A DNA stretch of 64,000 nucleotides from Azorhizobium sp965227945 (GCA_965227945.1 CBDDGQ010000006.1:3472001-3536000), one strand, 5' to 3'; positions 1-9,983 are shown, counted from the first letter of the stretch. Notes: a model not told the origin generated them from the sequence alone. A program made the numbers and translations.

Positions 1-3000
1 CCAGCGGCAGCGGCAAGGCCGATGGCGCCGGCGGCGACGGCGTCAGCCTCGACGTGGCCGTGGGCGGCGGCGGTGGATCCGGCGGCTTCGGCGGCCAGGT
101 GAACGTGAACAATACCGGCGGCACCGGCGTCGCCATCCACACCACCGGCGCCGATGCCAATGGCATCGTGGCGCAATCCATCGGCGGCGGTGGCGGGCGC
201 GGCGGCGCCTCGACCTCGTCGTCGGGCGGCACGGGCGTGGCGTCCTTGTCCGCGTCCATCGGCGGGGCTGGCGGCACCGGCTCCAGCGCCGACACGGTGA
301 CGGTCAATTCGGCGGGGCAGATCGTCACCGAAGGCAATCATGCCAGCGGCATCATCGCCCAATCCATCGGCGGCGGCGGCGGCAATGCGGCGGTGTCCTC
401 CAGCCTGACCGACGGCGCCAAGAGCGACGTGAACCTGTCGGCCACCCTGGGCGGCAGCGGCGGCGGGGGCGGCCAGGGTGCGCAGGTTCAGGTGACGGAC
501 AGCGGCGTCATCTCCACCAGCGGCGCCTTCGGCATGGGCATTATCGCCCAGTCCATCGGCGGTGGGGGCGGCAATGCGGACGTGGCGGGCGCCACCGGCA
601 CCGGTGGCAAGGCCAGCCTCGCCTTCGCGCTGGGCGGCGCAGGTGGACAGGGCAATAACGGCGGCCGAGTCTCCGTGGACCTGGCCGGTTCGATCTACAC
701 CGCCGGCCAGGGCGCCACTGCCATTCTGGCCCAGTCCATCGGCGGCGGCGGCGGCAATGCCGGGAGCGCCACCAGCGCCACCACCAGCAAGATTTCGCTG
801 GGGGCCGCGATGGGGACGTCCGGCGGATATGGCGGCACCGGCGGCACGGTGACCGTGGGCCTGGGATCTTCGACCCCGGGCAAGATCATCACCACCGGCG
901 ACGCGGCGGATGGCGTCCTCGCCCAGTCCATCGGCGGTGGCGGCGGCAGCGGCGGCTCCGGCAGCGGCAAAGCGGATGGCGCCGGCGGTTCCGGCGTGGC
1001 GCTGAACGCGGCCCTTGGCGGCTCCGGCGGCACCGGCGGCACGGGCGGCACGGTCCAGGTCAGCAACGGCGGCAACGGCAGCGCCGGATTGGCCATCACC
1101 ACCTCTGGGGTCGCGGCCAACGGCATCGTCGCCCAATCCATCGGCGGCGGCGGCGGCAAGAGCGGCACCACGTCCTCCGCCACCGGCGGCGGCAGCACCG
1201 TTTCCTTGGCGGCGACGCTGGGGGGCAACGGCGGGGCCGGCAATTACGGTGGGTCGGTGACGGTCATCAATGCCAACACCATCCTCGCCAAGGGGGACCA
1301 TGCGGACGGCGTGCTGGCCCAGTCCATCGGCGGCGGCGGCGGCAGCGCTTTGGTGTCCAGCAGCCTGGCAAAGGATCAGAAAACCGACGTCGCGTTGTCC
1401 GCCACTTTGGGCGGGACCGGAGGCGTCGGCAGCGGCGGCGGCCTGGTGAACGTCACCAATTCGGGCACCATCGTCACCCAAGGGGCCTTCGGCGCCGGCA
1501 TCGTTGCCCAATCCATCGGCGGCGGCGGCGGCAATGCCGCCTTGAGCGGTGCCACCGGCAGCGGCGGGACCGCCACCGTGGCCTTTGCCATGGGCGGCAC
1601 CGGCGGTAGCGGGTCGGACGGCGGCCAAGTGCAGGTCACCAACTCCGGCAGCATCGCCACCTCCGGGCGCGGCGCCAGCGCCATCCTCGCCCAATCGGTG
1701 GGCGGCGGCGGTGGCACCGGCGGCGCCGCGAACAATGCCGCCAGCGGGACCCTGAGCCTCGGCGCCTCGCTCACCGGCACCGGGGGCGGCGGGGGCCAGG
1801 GCCAGCAGGTCACCGTCACCAGCACCGGTGGCGGCAGCCTGTCCACCAGTGGCGCCGTGGCGGATGCCATCGTGGCGCAATCCATCGGCGGCAGCGGCGG
1901 TGTGGGCGGGTCCGGCACCGATCAGGTGGATGGCAGCGCCGGCGGCATCCTGTCGCTGAAACTGGCGGTGGGCGGCGGCTCGTCCACTTCCCAGGGTCCG
2001 CAGGGCAATGGCGGCGCGGTGACGGTGAGCATCGGCTCGGCCGCGACCGCCGGAACCAGCATTTCCACCTCTGGGGCTGACTCCGCCGGCATTCTGGCGC
2101 AGTCCATCGGCGGTGGCGGCGGCAAGGGGACGCTGGGCTCCTCCAGTGCCAGCAGCGGCGCCACGGCGACCCTGGCGGCGGTGCTGGGCGGCACGCAGAA
2201 TAATGGCGGCAGCGGCGGCACCGTCAGTGCCCAGGTCAACGGGACGATCGGCACCTCCGGGGCCGGCTCGGACGGCATCCTGCTGCAATCCATCGGCGCC
2301 GGCGGCGGCACGGCGGTGCTGTCCAACAGCACCACCGGCGCGGCCACCACCACGCTCATCGCCAGCCTTGGTGCCTTCGGGCACGATGCGGGCGACGGCG
2401 GTCCGGTCAGCCTGACCCAGCAGGGCAGCATCGTCACCACCGGCGCGTTCGCCAATGGCGTCGTGGCGCAATCCATCGGCGCCGGCGGTGGCAAGGTTTC
2501 CACGCTCGGCGCGCAGACCGCCGGCGGGATCACGGGCACGGTCACCCTGGGGGCCGGCGCCAGCGCGCAAGACCCCGGCGCCACTCCGTTCGGCAGTGTT
2601 GGTGGGCCCATAACCCTCGCGATCGCCGGCAATATCCTCACCTCCGGCGCGAATTCCGTGGGCCTGCTCGCCCAATCCATCGGCGGTGGCGGCGGCATTG
2701 CGGAGACCAGTTCCGGCACCTCCGGCGCAACGCTGGCGGTGACCCTCGGCGGGTCCACCTCGAATGCCGGCGGCGGCACCGTTCAGGCCAGCGTCGCGTC
2801 CGGTGCGGCGATCCAGACCCAGGGCACCAACGCCCACGGCGTGCTGCTGCAGTCCATCGGCGGCGGCGGCGGCATCGCCGGCAGCTCGGCCAGCGACACC
2901 GTCTCCAGCGTGACCTTGAACAGCGGTCAGGGCTACAGCAATGGCGGCGGCGCGGTGTCCTTCACCCTGGGTGGCTCCATTCTCACCACCGGCGCGGGGG

Positions 3001-3370
3001 CCAGTGGCATCCTGGCGCAATCCATCGGCGGCGGCGGCGGCATCGCCGGCAATGCGGCCACGGTGACCTTCTCGCCCACAGCGAACGCCATCGGCAGCGC
3101 GGGGGGCGCTGGCAGCGGCGGCGGCGGCGGCAACGACGGCGGCGCCGTGACCATCCAGGTGAACGGCACCGTGCGCACCACCGGCGCCAACAGCGCAGCG
3201 GTCAACGCCCAATCCATCGGCGGCGGGGGCGGCATCATCCAACAAGGTGCCACCGCGGTGATCGGGTCGAGCGGTCAGGGCAAAGCCGGCGCGGTCTCGG
3301 TGACCGTGGCCGGCGCAGCCATTGCCGAGGGCGCAAATTCCGTCGGTGTCTTCGCCACCAGCAGCGGCTG
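1..3370 (+). repeat. Higher-order tandem repeat in autotransporter passenger (~960 bp, five subunits)
   Basis: The CAATCC/CAGTCC core that encodes AQSIG recurs at about 174, 360, 550, 732 and 924, then at 1134, 1320, 1509, 1692 and 1878, then at 2100, 2286, 2469 and 2673. Corresponding subunits are 954-981 bp apart (mostly 960), so five subunits make one superunit of about 320 residues. Each subunit keeps its own lead-in: second subunits GNHASG/GDHADG/GAGSDG, third subunits GAFGMG/GAFGAG/GAFANG, fourth subunits GQGATA/GRGASA. The first bases of the window match the fifth subunit (SGSGKADGAGG recurs near 950-990). After 2700 the order decays. Confidence 0.8.
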
Positions 3371-5120
3371 GGTGGGCGCCGGAAACATCGCCGTGGCGCT
3401 GAACAGCGGCGCCACCGTCGCGGGCGGCTCCGGCACCGGCGCGGGCATCATGCTCTCCGGCGGGGCGGACAACACCATCACCATCGCCAATGGGGCGACC
3501 GTCAGTGCGCTGAGCGGCATGGCCATCCAGACCGGGAGCGGGATCGCTGTGGATCCCGCCAACACCAGCGTCACCAATGCGGGCAAGGTGGTGGGCAATG
3601 TGATCCTGGGCGGCGCCACCAACCTGTTCACCAATGCCGCCGGCGGCGTGTTCGACAGCGGCAAGGTGGTCAATCTGGGCAATGGCGTGCTGGTGAACTT
3701 CGGCAAGCTGGATCCGGGCGGGGCGGGCACCATCGCCACCACCAATCTGACGGGTGCGCTAACCTCGTCCGGCGTGCTGGCCTTCGACCTGGACGCCAAG
3801 CGCAAGGCGTCCGACGTGCTGAACGTGTCCGGGGCGGCGAGCATCGACGGCACCGTCAAAGCGAACGTGCTGAGCATCGCCCCCAACGTCAGCTTTTCAG
3901 TGCTGAATGCAGGGTCCATCACCAGCAACACCGCCACGGTGAAAGACGATTCCATCGTCTATCAATGGCTCGCCTCCACGTCCGGCGGCACCATCACCCT
4001 GAGCCCGACGGCCAATTTCACCCCGGCCGGCGTGGCTTTGTCCAACAATGCCAAGGCGTTGGCGCAGCACTTCCAGCAGATGTGGAATGTGGGTGGCAAT
4101 GACACCAGCAATGCGCTGTTCAATTCGTTCCTGACCGCCTCCAATGGCGCGAAATATCAGCAGACGCTCACCAGCCTGTCGCCGGAGCTGGTGGCGGCCC
4201 CGGCCGCGAACCGGACCCACGAGAGCCGGGGTGTGCTGAACCGCACCATGAGCTGCCCCGTGTTCGTGGCCGACAGCACGCAGCTGAACGAGGACCAGTG
4301 CACCTGGACCCGCCTGATCCTGGGCCGCACCACGGAAACCTCCACGGCCCAGGCCCAAGGCTTCACCGAGGACAGCCTGACCATGCAGGGCGGTGCGCAG
4401 GTGGACCTGGGGCACAATTGGTTCGGTGCCCTCTCCGCGGCCTATACCCAGGGGTGGCTGAACGGCTCCGGCAACTCCACCAGCAGCTCCAGCAACGGCG
4501 GCGACGTCAGCGCCGCCCTGAAGTATCAGGTCGGCCCCTGGCTGTTCGCCGGCGCGCTGGATCTGGGCTGGGTGCAGTCCAATAGCCAGCGCTACATCGA
4601 AGGCGCGCTGACCTCGCCGCAGAGCATCTCCAACGTGTTCAATGCCACCGGCCGGCTCCGCGTGGCCTATGAGATCCCGTTCCAGACCTGGTATCTGCGG
4701 CCGTATGCGGACTTCGACGTGGCCTATGTGAACGCCCCCGGATATACGGAAAGCGGCACCTCGGGCACCGAGCTGAAGATCCAGGGGGCGAGCCAGACCA
4801 CCTTCATCTTCACGCCGACCCTGGAAATCGGCGGGCGCGTGGATATGGGCGACGGCCTCGTGCTGCGGCCCTATGCCAGCACCGGCGTCTCCATCGCCTC
4901 CAACGACACCTGGGTGAGCACCGCCAGCATCCTGGGCGCCCCCACCGGCGCCGGCACCTTCGATACGGTGACGGTGATGCCGGGCATCGTGGGCAATCTC
5001 GACTTCGGTCTGCAGGCAGTGCTGAACCGGAAATGGGAGTTCAAGCTGGAATACGGACTGAGCGCGGCGGATAATTTCCTGTCGCAGACTGGCATGGCGC
5101 GCGTCGCCGTGCATTTCTGA
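3..5120 (+). CDS. Giant glycine-rich autotransporter, 5' end outside window
   Basis: The frame is open from base 3 and continues upstream, so the N-terminus and signal peptide are missing; about 1,705 codons are visible. The passenger (to about residue 1150) is built from 17 clear copies, plus one decayed copy, of a motif like GIxAQSIGGGGG, one every 55-70 residues, alternating with Gly/Ser/Thr/Ala-rich strands that suggest a beta-helical or beta-roll stalk. A less repetitive linker follows. The last ~290 residues look like an autotransporter beta-barrel (alternating aromatic strands, ending ARVAVHF with the terminal Phe typical of outer-membrane proteins). It is probably a type Va secreted surface adhesin or stalk. 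Passenger function cannot be told from the repeats. The reverse strand shows long open frames here, which are by-products of the GGC-rich codon pattern. Confidence 0.88.
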   Translation, partial: SGSGKADGAGGDGVSLDVAVGGGGGSGGFGGQVNVNNTGGTGVAIHTTGADANGIVAQSIGGGGGRGGASTSSSGGTGVASLSASIGGAGGTGSSADTVTVNSAGQIVTEGNHASGIIAQSIGGGGGNAAVSSSLTDGAKSDVNLSATLGGSGGGGGQGAQVQVTDSGVISTSGAFGMGIIAQSIGGGGGNADVAGATGTGGKASLAFALGGAGGQGNNGGRVSVDLAGSIYTAGQGATAILAQSIGGGGGNAGSATSATTSKISLGAAMGTSGGYGGTGGTVTVGLGSSTPGKIITTGDAADGVLAQSIGGGGGSGGSGSGKADGAGGSGVALNAALGGSGGTGGTGGTVQVSNGGNGSAGLAITTSGVAANGIVAQSIGGGGGKSGTTSSATGGGSTVSLAATLGGNGGAGNYGGSVTVINANTILAKGDHADGVLAQSIGGGGGSALVSSSLAKDQKTDVALSATLGGTGGVGSGGGLVNVTNSGTIVTQGAFGAGIVAQSIGGGGGNAALSGATGSGGTATVAFAMGGTGGSGSDGGQVQVTNSGSIATSGRGASAILAQSVGGGGGTGGAANNAASGTLSLGASLTGTGGGGGQGQQVTVTSTGGGSLSTSGAVADAIVAQSIGGSGGVGGSGTDQVDGSAGGILSLKLAVGGGSSTSQGPQGNGGAVTVSIGSAATAGTSISTSGADSAGILAQSIGGGGGKGTLGSSSASSGATATLAAVLGGTQNNGGSGGTVSAQVNGTIGTSGAGSDGILLQSIGAGGGTAVLSNSTTGAATTTLIASLGAFGHDAGDGGPVSLTQQGSIVTTGAFANGVVAQSIGAGGGKVSTLGAQTAGGITGTVTLGAGASAQDPGATPFGSVGGPITLAIAGNILTSGANSVGLLAQSIGGGGGIAETSSGTSGATLAVTLGGSTSNAGGGTVQASVASGAAIQTQGTNAHGVLLQSIGGGGGIAGSSASDTVSSVTLNSGQGYSNGGGAVSFTLGGSILTTGAGASGILAQSIGGGGGIAGNAATVTFSPTANAIGSAGGAGSGGGGGNDGGAVTIQVNGTVRTTGANSAAVNAQSIGGGGGIIQQGATAVIGSSGQGKAGAVSVTVAGAAIAEGANSVGVFATSSGWVGAGNIAVALNSGATVAGGSGTGAGIMLSGGADNTITIANGATVSALSGMAIQTGSGIAVDPANTSVTNAGKVVGNVILGGATNLFTNAAGGVFDSGKVVNLGNGVLVNFGKLDPGGAGTIATTNLTGALTSSGVLAFDLDAKRKASDVLNVSGAASIDGTVKANVLSIAPNVSFSVLNAGSITSNTATVKDDSIVYQWLASTSGGTITLSPTANFTPAGVALSNNAKALAQHFQQMWNVGGNDTSNALFNSFLTASNGAKYQQTLTSLSPELVAAPAANRTHESRGVLNRTMSCPVFVADSTQLNEDQCTWTRLILGRTTETSTAQAQGFTEDSLTMQGGAQVDLGHNWFGALSAAYTQGWLNGSGNSTSSSSNGGDVSAALKYQVGPWLFAGALDLGWVQSNSQRYIEGALTSPQSISNVFNATGRLRVAYEIPFQTWYLRPYADFDVAYVNAPGYTESGTSGTELKIQGASQTTFIFTPTLEIGGRVDMGDGLVLRPYASTGVSIASNDTWVSTASILGAPTGAGTFDTVTVMPGIVGNLDFGLQAVLNRKWEFKLEYGLSAADNFLSQTGMARVAVHF

Positions 5121-5151
5121 GGATGTCTGACTGGATGATGCCGGCCCGCTG

Positions 5152-6276
5152 ATGCACGATTCCTCCCCTTTGGATCTCCCCCCCGATGCCCCACCGCCGG
5201 AGGCACCGGCGGTCGCCCTGTCCACCGAACTGACCTGCTCGCGGGGCTTTGCCCGCTGGCTGGAACTGCACGACACCAGCCTCGCCTTCTCGTCCTACCA
5301 GACCGGGCAAGTGTTCCTGATCGGGCGCACGCCCGAGGGCAATGTGTCGTTCCACCAGCGCGACTTCGTGCGGGCCATGGGGCTGTGGTACGAGCCGGGC
5401 CGATTGTTCCTGGCTTCGCTGCTCCAGGTGTGGCGGCTGGAGAACATCCTGGCCGGCCATGAGCGGGCCAACGGGTATTTCGATCGCCTGTTCATTCCCC
5501 GGGTGGCCCGCATCACCGGCGATGTGGACGCCCACGAACTGGCGGTGGACGGCACCGGGCGGGTGGTGTTCGTCAACACCAAGTTCTCCTGCCTGGCCAC
5601 CTTCAGCCTGGTGCATTCCTTCCAGCCGCTCTGGAAGCCGAAATTCATCTCCAAGCTGGCCGCGGAAGACCGTTGCCACCTCAATGGCCTGTGCATGGAT
5701 GGCGGGCGCCCGCGCTTTGTCACCGCCGTGAGCCGCACGGATGTGGTGGACGGCTGGCGCGAGCATCGCACCGGGGGCGGCGTCGTCATCGCGGTGGAGG
5801 ACGACGCCATCATCGCCGAGGGGCTCTCCATGCCTCACTCCCCCCGCATGTATAACGGCCAGCTCTATGTGCTGGATTCCGGTCGCGGTGCCCTGGTCCG
5901 CATCGATCCGGCCAGCGGCGCCCGGGAGGATGTCGCCTTCTGCCCCGGCTTCCTGCGCGGCCTGGCGCTGCACAATGGCCATGCCATCGTCACGCTCTCG
6001 CTGCCGCGCTACATGAATTTCAAGGGACTGCCGCTGGACGAGGAAATCGCCCGTCGCGGCGGCGAGCCGTGGTGCGGGGTGCAGATCATCCATCTGGCCA
6101 CCGGCGACGTGGTGGAGTGGATCCGCCTGGAAGGCGCGATCCGCGAGCTGTTCGACGTGGTGGTCATGCCGGGCATGGCGTGCCCCATGGCGGCCCCGCT
6201 CCAGGGCGGGGACCTGGCGACGCTCATCACCTACGAGGCGCCGGCCCGATCCTTGGACGAGCCGGGCTGGTTCTAG
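5152..6276 (+). CDS. TIGR03032 family protein (uncharacterised)
   Basis: 374 aa, starting 31 bp after the autotransporter stop on the same strand, so possibly cotranscribed. The N-terminal part (FARWLELHDTSLAFSSYQTG, then GQVFLIGRTPEG and RDFVRAMGLWYEPG) is the recognisable start of the TIGR03032/DUF4915 family. Repeated short strands (VDAHELAVDG, PHSPRMYNGQLYVLDSGRG, LRGLALHNGHAIVTLS) suggest a beta-propeller-like fold. No signal peptide or membrane segment is visible. The biochemical role of the family is not known to me. Its position after a large secreted protein is suggestive but does not prove a role in export or modification of it. Confidence 0.75.
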   Translation: MHDSSPLDLPPDAPPPEAPAVALSTELTCSRGFARWLELHDTSLAFSSYQTGQVFLIGRTPEGNVSFHQRDFVRAMGLWYEPGRLFLASLLQVWRLENILAGHERANGYFDRLFIPRVARITGDVDAHELAVDGTGRVVFVNTKFSCLATFSLVHSFQPLWKPKFISKLAAEDRCHLNGLCMDGGRPRFVTAVSRTDVVDGWREHRTGGGVVIAVEDDAIIAEGLSMPHSPRMYNGQLYVLDSGRGALVRIDPASGAREDVAFCPGFLRGLALHNGHAIVTLSLPRYMNFKGLPLDEEIARRGGEPWCGVQIIHLATGDVVEWIRLEGAIRELFDVVVMPGMACPMAAPLQGGDLATLITYEAPARSLDEPGWF

Positions 6277-6316
6277 AGCGTTTTCACCGGTTCGAAGAAA
6301 CGGGGACATTCTCTAG
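6273..6316. repeat. Short palindromic intergenic element
   Basis: The sequence between the TIGR03032 stop and the monooxygenase begins TCTAGAGCGTTTTC and ends ATTCTCTAG, with complementary pieces (TAGAG...CTCTA and CGGTTCG...) inside. This is the style of dispersed palindromic elements common between genes in Rhizobiales. It overlaps the stop codon of the upstream gene. It could act as a transcript-end stem-loop. Multiplicity in the genome cannot be seen from one copy. Confidence 0.35.
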
Positions 6317-6352
6317 CGGGAGCCCTCGCACCTGCCTCTGGGGGGATCGAAG

Positions 6353-7930
6353 ATGGATGCACCGGTTCTTGTGGTCGGCGCCGGTCCCGTCGGGCTCACG
6401 CTGGCGGCCGAACTGGCCCGCCATGGGGTGACGGCGCGCATCATCGACACGCTCTCCATGCCGTCGGTCTTCTGTCGCGCCATCGGCGTCACGCCGCGCT
6501 CGCTCGAAATGTTCGAGGACATGGGCGTGGTGCGCGAGATGATCGATGCGGGCCTCTGGCTGGATGGCGTGCGGATGCTGCTGCCGGGACAGCCGCCGCG
6601 GGACCTGAGGCGCGACCTGTCCGATCTGCCCTATGCCGCGCTGGGGGTGCCCCAATATGAGACCGAGCGGGTGCTGACCGCTCATCTCGCCCGGTTCGGC
6701 GTCACGCCCGAGCGGGGCGTGGCCCTGGTGTCGCTGACCGAGGACGCAGGCGCGGTGACGGTCGTGCTCGAGGGTCCGCAGGGGCGGGAGACGCTGTCGC
6801 CCCGCTTCGTCATCGGATGCGACGGGGCGCATAGCGCGGTGCGCAAGGCCATGGGCATCGCCTTCGACGGCGAGGCCTGGCCGTTCGCTTTCATGCTGGG
6901 GGATGTGTCCATCGCCTGGGAGGCACCGCGCGGACTGGCGGTGTTCGCGGTGCAGCCGATGGAGGATGCGCCCCCCGATCTCTTCGTGGCGGTGCCCCTG
7001 CCCGAACGGGGCCGCTATCGGGTCTCGGCCATGGCGCCGGCGCACTTGGCGGCGCCCGGTCACGGCACGACGGACCACGGCATCCAGGACGACGGGGCGG
7101 GCGCCCGCCTGTCCGACCTGCAGGCGGTGGCCGACCGGCTGCTGCCGGAGCGGGCGACGCTCAGCGACATGCGCTGGTCCTCCATCTTCCGGATTTCCAT
7201 GCGGCTGGCGGCGCGCTACCGGGACGGCGCCGTGTTCATTGCCGGCGATGCCTGCCACATCCACCCGCCCACCGGCGGGCAGGGCATGAACACCGGCATG
7301 GCGGACGCCTACAATCTGGCCTGGAAGCTGGCACGCGTGGTGAAGGGGGAGGCGGATCCGCGCCTGCTCGACAGCTATGAGGCCGAGCGGCGTCCGGTTG
7401 CTGCGGCAGTGATCGCACGCACCACCGAGGAGAGCCTGAACTTCGGCAAGCGGGGCGCCGGAGATCGCCTCGCCGATACCCAGATCCTTGTGAGCTATCG
7501 GGGCGGGCCGCTCTCGCCCCCATCCGAGGGCCCGCTGGCCGCCGGCGACCGGATGCCGGACGTTCAGGGCCTGCGGCGGCACGGGCTTGGCTTCGCGTTG
7601 CGGCTGTTCGACGTGCTCAAGGGACCACAGTTCGTGCTGCTGGTGCCGATGGGCGCGGACGTGACCGCACTCGAAGACCTGGCGGGCGCGCTGGATCGGC
7701 GCTGGCCGCGGCAGGTGCGCCTGGTGGCGGTGGCGCCGGATGGGCCGATGCCGGAGGCTGCGCCCGGCGTCGAGGTGCTGCTCGACGCGGGCGGCGACTT
7801 TGCCCGCACGTTCGGCACCGCGCAGGCCTGGCTGGTGCGGCCGGACAAGGTTGTGGGCTGGTGCGGCCCAGCGGACACGGCGGCGGCCGCCGTGCCGCGT
7901 TATCTGGCGGAGGTCATCGGTCTGACGTGA
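6353..7930 (+). CDS. FAD-dependent aromatic monooxygenase (PheA/TfdB-type hydroxylase)
   Basis: 525 aa, a single-component flavoprotein hydroxylase of group A. The Rossmann FAD motif GAGPVGLTLAAELARHG is at residues ~7-23. The DG motif appears as CDGAHSAVRKAMG (~160) and the GD motif as GDACHIHPPTGGQGMNTG (~298). The C-terminal ~130 residues form the thioredoxin-like dimer domain seen in phenol, 2,4-dichlorophenol and 3-(3-hydroxyphenyl)propionate hydroxylases. Expected reaction: NAD(P)H- and O2-dependent ring hydroxylation of an aromatic acid or phenol in the cytoplasm. The substrate is not readable. It stands alone, without ring-cleavage genes beside it. Confidence 0.85.
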   Translation: MDAPVLVVGAGPVGLTLAAELARHGVTARIIDTLSMPSVFCRAIGVTPRSLEMFEDMGVVREMIDAGLWLDGVRMLLPGQPPRDLRRDLSDLPYAALGVPQYETERVLTAHLARFGVTPERGVALVSLTEDAGAVTVVLEGPQGRETLSPRFVIGCDGAHSAVRKAMGIAFDGEAWPFAFMLGDVSIAWEAPRGLAVFAVQPMEDAPPDLFVAVPLPERGRYRVSAMAPAHLAAPGHGTTDHGIQDDGAGARLSDLQAVADRLLPERATLSDMRWSSIFRISMRLAARYRDGAVFIAGDACHIHPPTGGQGMNTGMADAYNLAWKLARVVKGEADPRLLDSYEAERRPVAAAVIARTTEESLNFGKRGAGDRLADTQILVSYRGGPLSPPSEGPLAAGDRMPDVQGLRRHGLGFALRLFDVLKGPQFVLLVPMGADVTALEDLAGALDRRWPRQVRLVAVAPDGPMPEAAPGVEVLLDAGGDFARTFGTAQAWLVRPDKVVGWCGPADTAAAAVPRYLAEVIGLT

Positions 7931-7972
7931 GTGGCCGGCCGCCAGCGGCATTGCCATCCACGCAGTGCGCCT

Positions 7973-9418
7973 TCAGAGGACCGGTCCCAGCATGGCGATG
8001 CCATTGTTCCAGAGCTGTCGGCGCCGGCTGTAGGCTTCCACCTGTGCCCGCATCACCGGCGTGGCGGCATCGATGAACACCTGCTGGCGGGAGCGGACTT
8101 CGCGGGTAAAGGCCGGGTCATGCAGGAGGATGTTGTTCTCCGCATTCAGCTCGAAGCTCCGGCGATCAATGTTGGCAGAGCCGATCAGGGTCACTTCGCC
8201 GTCGAGGGTGAGGGTCTTGGCGTGGAGGAGGCCGCCGACATATTCGCGAATCTCGACCCCCGCCTCCAGCAAGTCAGAATAATAGCTGCGGCTGGCGGCG
8301 GCCACGATCCAGGAATCATTGTGGCGGGGGAAGACGATGGTGGTGGCCACCCCGCGCCGGGCGCTGGCGCACAGGGCGGCCTGAAGCGGCTCGTCCGGCA
8401 CATAATAGGGCGTGGTGATCACCAGTTCGCGCCGGGCGGCGTTCATTAAGGCCACAAAAGTCTCAGGCATCGCCGAATAGCGCACGCCGGCGCCGGACCC
8501 GATGACCTGCGCCACAAAGCCCGGCACCGGGTCCGGCAGCGGCTCGGCCAACAACGGCGCAAGATCCTCGTCGCTCTGCGCCATCCAGTTGCTGGCGAAC
8601 AGATGCTGATTCTGCCGCACCACCGGCCCTTCGAAGCGCGCCATGATGTCCACCCAGGGGGCAAAGCGGGCCTTCACCGCGAAGGCGGCGTCGGCGCAAT
8701 TCTGGCTGCCGCAATAAGTGATGGCATTGTCGATCACCACGATCTTGCGGTGATTGCGCATGTCGATCCGCCCCTTGAACAGGCGCAGCAGGGGATCGCC
8801 CACCGGCAGGGCCGCGGCCAGCCGCACCCCGCTTGCCGCCATGTCGCGCCAATGGGGCGAGCGGATCAGCGCCCGCGAGCCGAGATCATCGGCCATGGCC
8901 CGGCAGACGACGCCGCGGCCAGCCGCGCGCTTCAGTGCCGCCATCACCGACCGGCCGCTTTCATCGGCCAGCCAGATGTAGAACAGCACATGCACGCTGT
9001 GCCGGGCGGCATCGATGTCGGCCACCATGGCGGCGATGGCGGATGCGGAATCCGGCAGCAATGTCGCCCGGTTGCCGGCGACCGGCGCGAAATGGTTCAC
9101 CGACGCCCCCACCCGGAACAGCGGCACGTAGCGCTCGGGGACCGTCGCCTCGGCGGAGGGGCCGGCCACATCGGCGGCGGGGGGCAGGGCCTCCAGCGCC
9201 GCGCGCAGCCGCGCGATGGGCTTTCGCCCCAGATTGACCTCGCCGAACAGGATATAGGCCAGGACGCCGACCACCGGCGCCATCAGGATCACCAGCACCC
9301 AGGCAAACCGCGAGGCGGGCTCGCGGTGCGGGCGCAGCAGCGCGCGGACGATGAACACAAGCTGGAGCAGCGCATGGGCGGCGAACAGCACCCAGGCGAA
9401 GACGGCGGAATCATGCAT
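7973..9418 (-). CDS. cls: Cardiolipin synthase (phospholipase D family)
   Basis: 481 aa. Two N-terminal membrane segments (residues ~6-26 and ~38-60, the second LVILMAPVVGVLAYILFGEV) are followed by two PLD catalytic motifs: HRKIVVIDNAITYCGSQN (~243) and HAKTLTLDGEVTLIGSANID (~400). This layout and length are normal for bacterial ClsA-type enzymes, which condense two phosphatidylglycerols to cardiolipin at the inner membrane. The gene is convergent with the monooxygenase, 42 bp apart, and divergent from the small membrane protein. Both HKD motifs look intact. Confidence 0.9.
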   Translation of the reverse strand: MHDSAVFAWVLFAAHALLQLVFIVRALLRPHREPASRFAWVLVILMAPVVGVLAYILFGEVNLGRKPIARLRAALEALPPAADVAGPSAEATVPERYVPLFRVGASVNHFAPVAGNRATLLPDSASAIAAMVADIDAARHSVHVLFYIWLADESGRSVMAALKRAAGRGVVCRAMADDLGSRALIRSPHWRDMAASGVRLAAALPVGDPLLRLFKGRIDMRNHRKIVVIDNAITYCGSQNCADAAFAVKARFAPWVDIMARFEGPVVRQNQHLFASNWMAQSDEDLAPLLAEPLPDPVPGFVAQVIGSGAGVRYSAMPETFVALMNAARRELVITTPYYVPDEPLQAALCASARRGVATTIVFPRHNDSWIVAAASRSYYSDLLEAGVEIREYVGGLLHAKTLTLDGEVTLIGSANIDRRSFELNAENNILLHDPAFTREVRSRQQVFIDAATPVMRAQVEAYSRRRQLWNNGIAMLGPVL

Positions 9419-9632
9419 GGGACGGTCGAACTCTCCAGGACGGCCTCCGCATTAAACCATGTTCCGTGCCCGCGCGACCGTCCGCCCACCGCAATCCGAC
9501 GGCCATGCGGAGCGCCGTGTGCCGAGACGGGACGTGGTGCGTCGCACCTTTCCATTGCCCCGGTGATCGGCTGCGCCATGATGGCGACCGAACGCGGGTC
9601 ATCCGACCCGGATGCCTCTTCCGGAGTCGCCC

Positions 9633-9953
9633 ATGCCGCAGCTTCTCTCGGCCCTGTCCGCCCTGGACCCGCTCATCGCGCTCGGCGTCTTCCTCGCCAC
9701 GGCGGCGACCGACGCCTGCTATGTGGCCTTTACGTCGGCTGTAGTGGCGCGCAAGCGGCTCTCCGCCGCCAACTGGTCGAGCGTCTGGTATCTGCTCTCG
9801 TCCTTCGCGGTGATCAGCTACACCGAGAACTGGGCCTATGTGGTCTTTGCGGCGGTGGGGTCCTGGGTCGGCGCCTTCGTGTCGCTGACCCTGCTGCATC
9901 GGCGCGGTGCGCACCCGGCGCCCATCGGCTCCTCGCCGCCGGAGGAGCGGTGA
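9633..9953 (+). CDS. Small hypothetical membrane protein
   Basis: 106 aa from the ATG at 9633 (MPQLLSALSALDPLIALG). An upstream in-frame ATG at 9612 is possible but less likely. Three hydrophobic segments are visible: about DPLIALGVFLATAATDACYV, VWYLLSSFAVISYTENWAYV and VFAAVGSWVGAFVSLTLL. The C-terminus is short, Pro-rich and hydrophilic. I recognise no family with certainty. It sits alone between cardiolipin synthase (divergent) and an SDR (convergent). Confidence 0.6.
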   Translation: MPQLLSALSALDPLIALGVFLATAATDACYVAFTSAVVARKRLSAANWSSVWYLLSSFAVISYTENWAYVVFAAVGSWVGAFVSLTLLHRRGAHPAPIGSSPPEER

Positions 9954-9983
9954 CGCCGGGAGGCGCCGCCGCCCCTTGCCCGA

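Noticed and set aside
695..1243. Long antisense open frames within the autotransporter repeats (also 1376-1918, 1922-2779, 3897-5276)
   Set aside because: They come from the GGC-rich repeat read backwards, are Pro/Pro-Met rich and have no ribosome site or family features.
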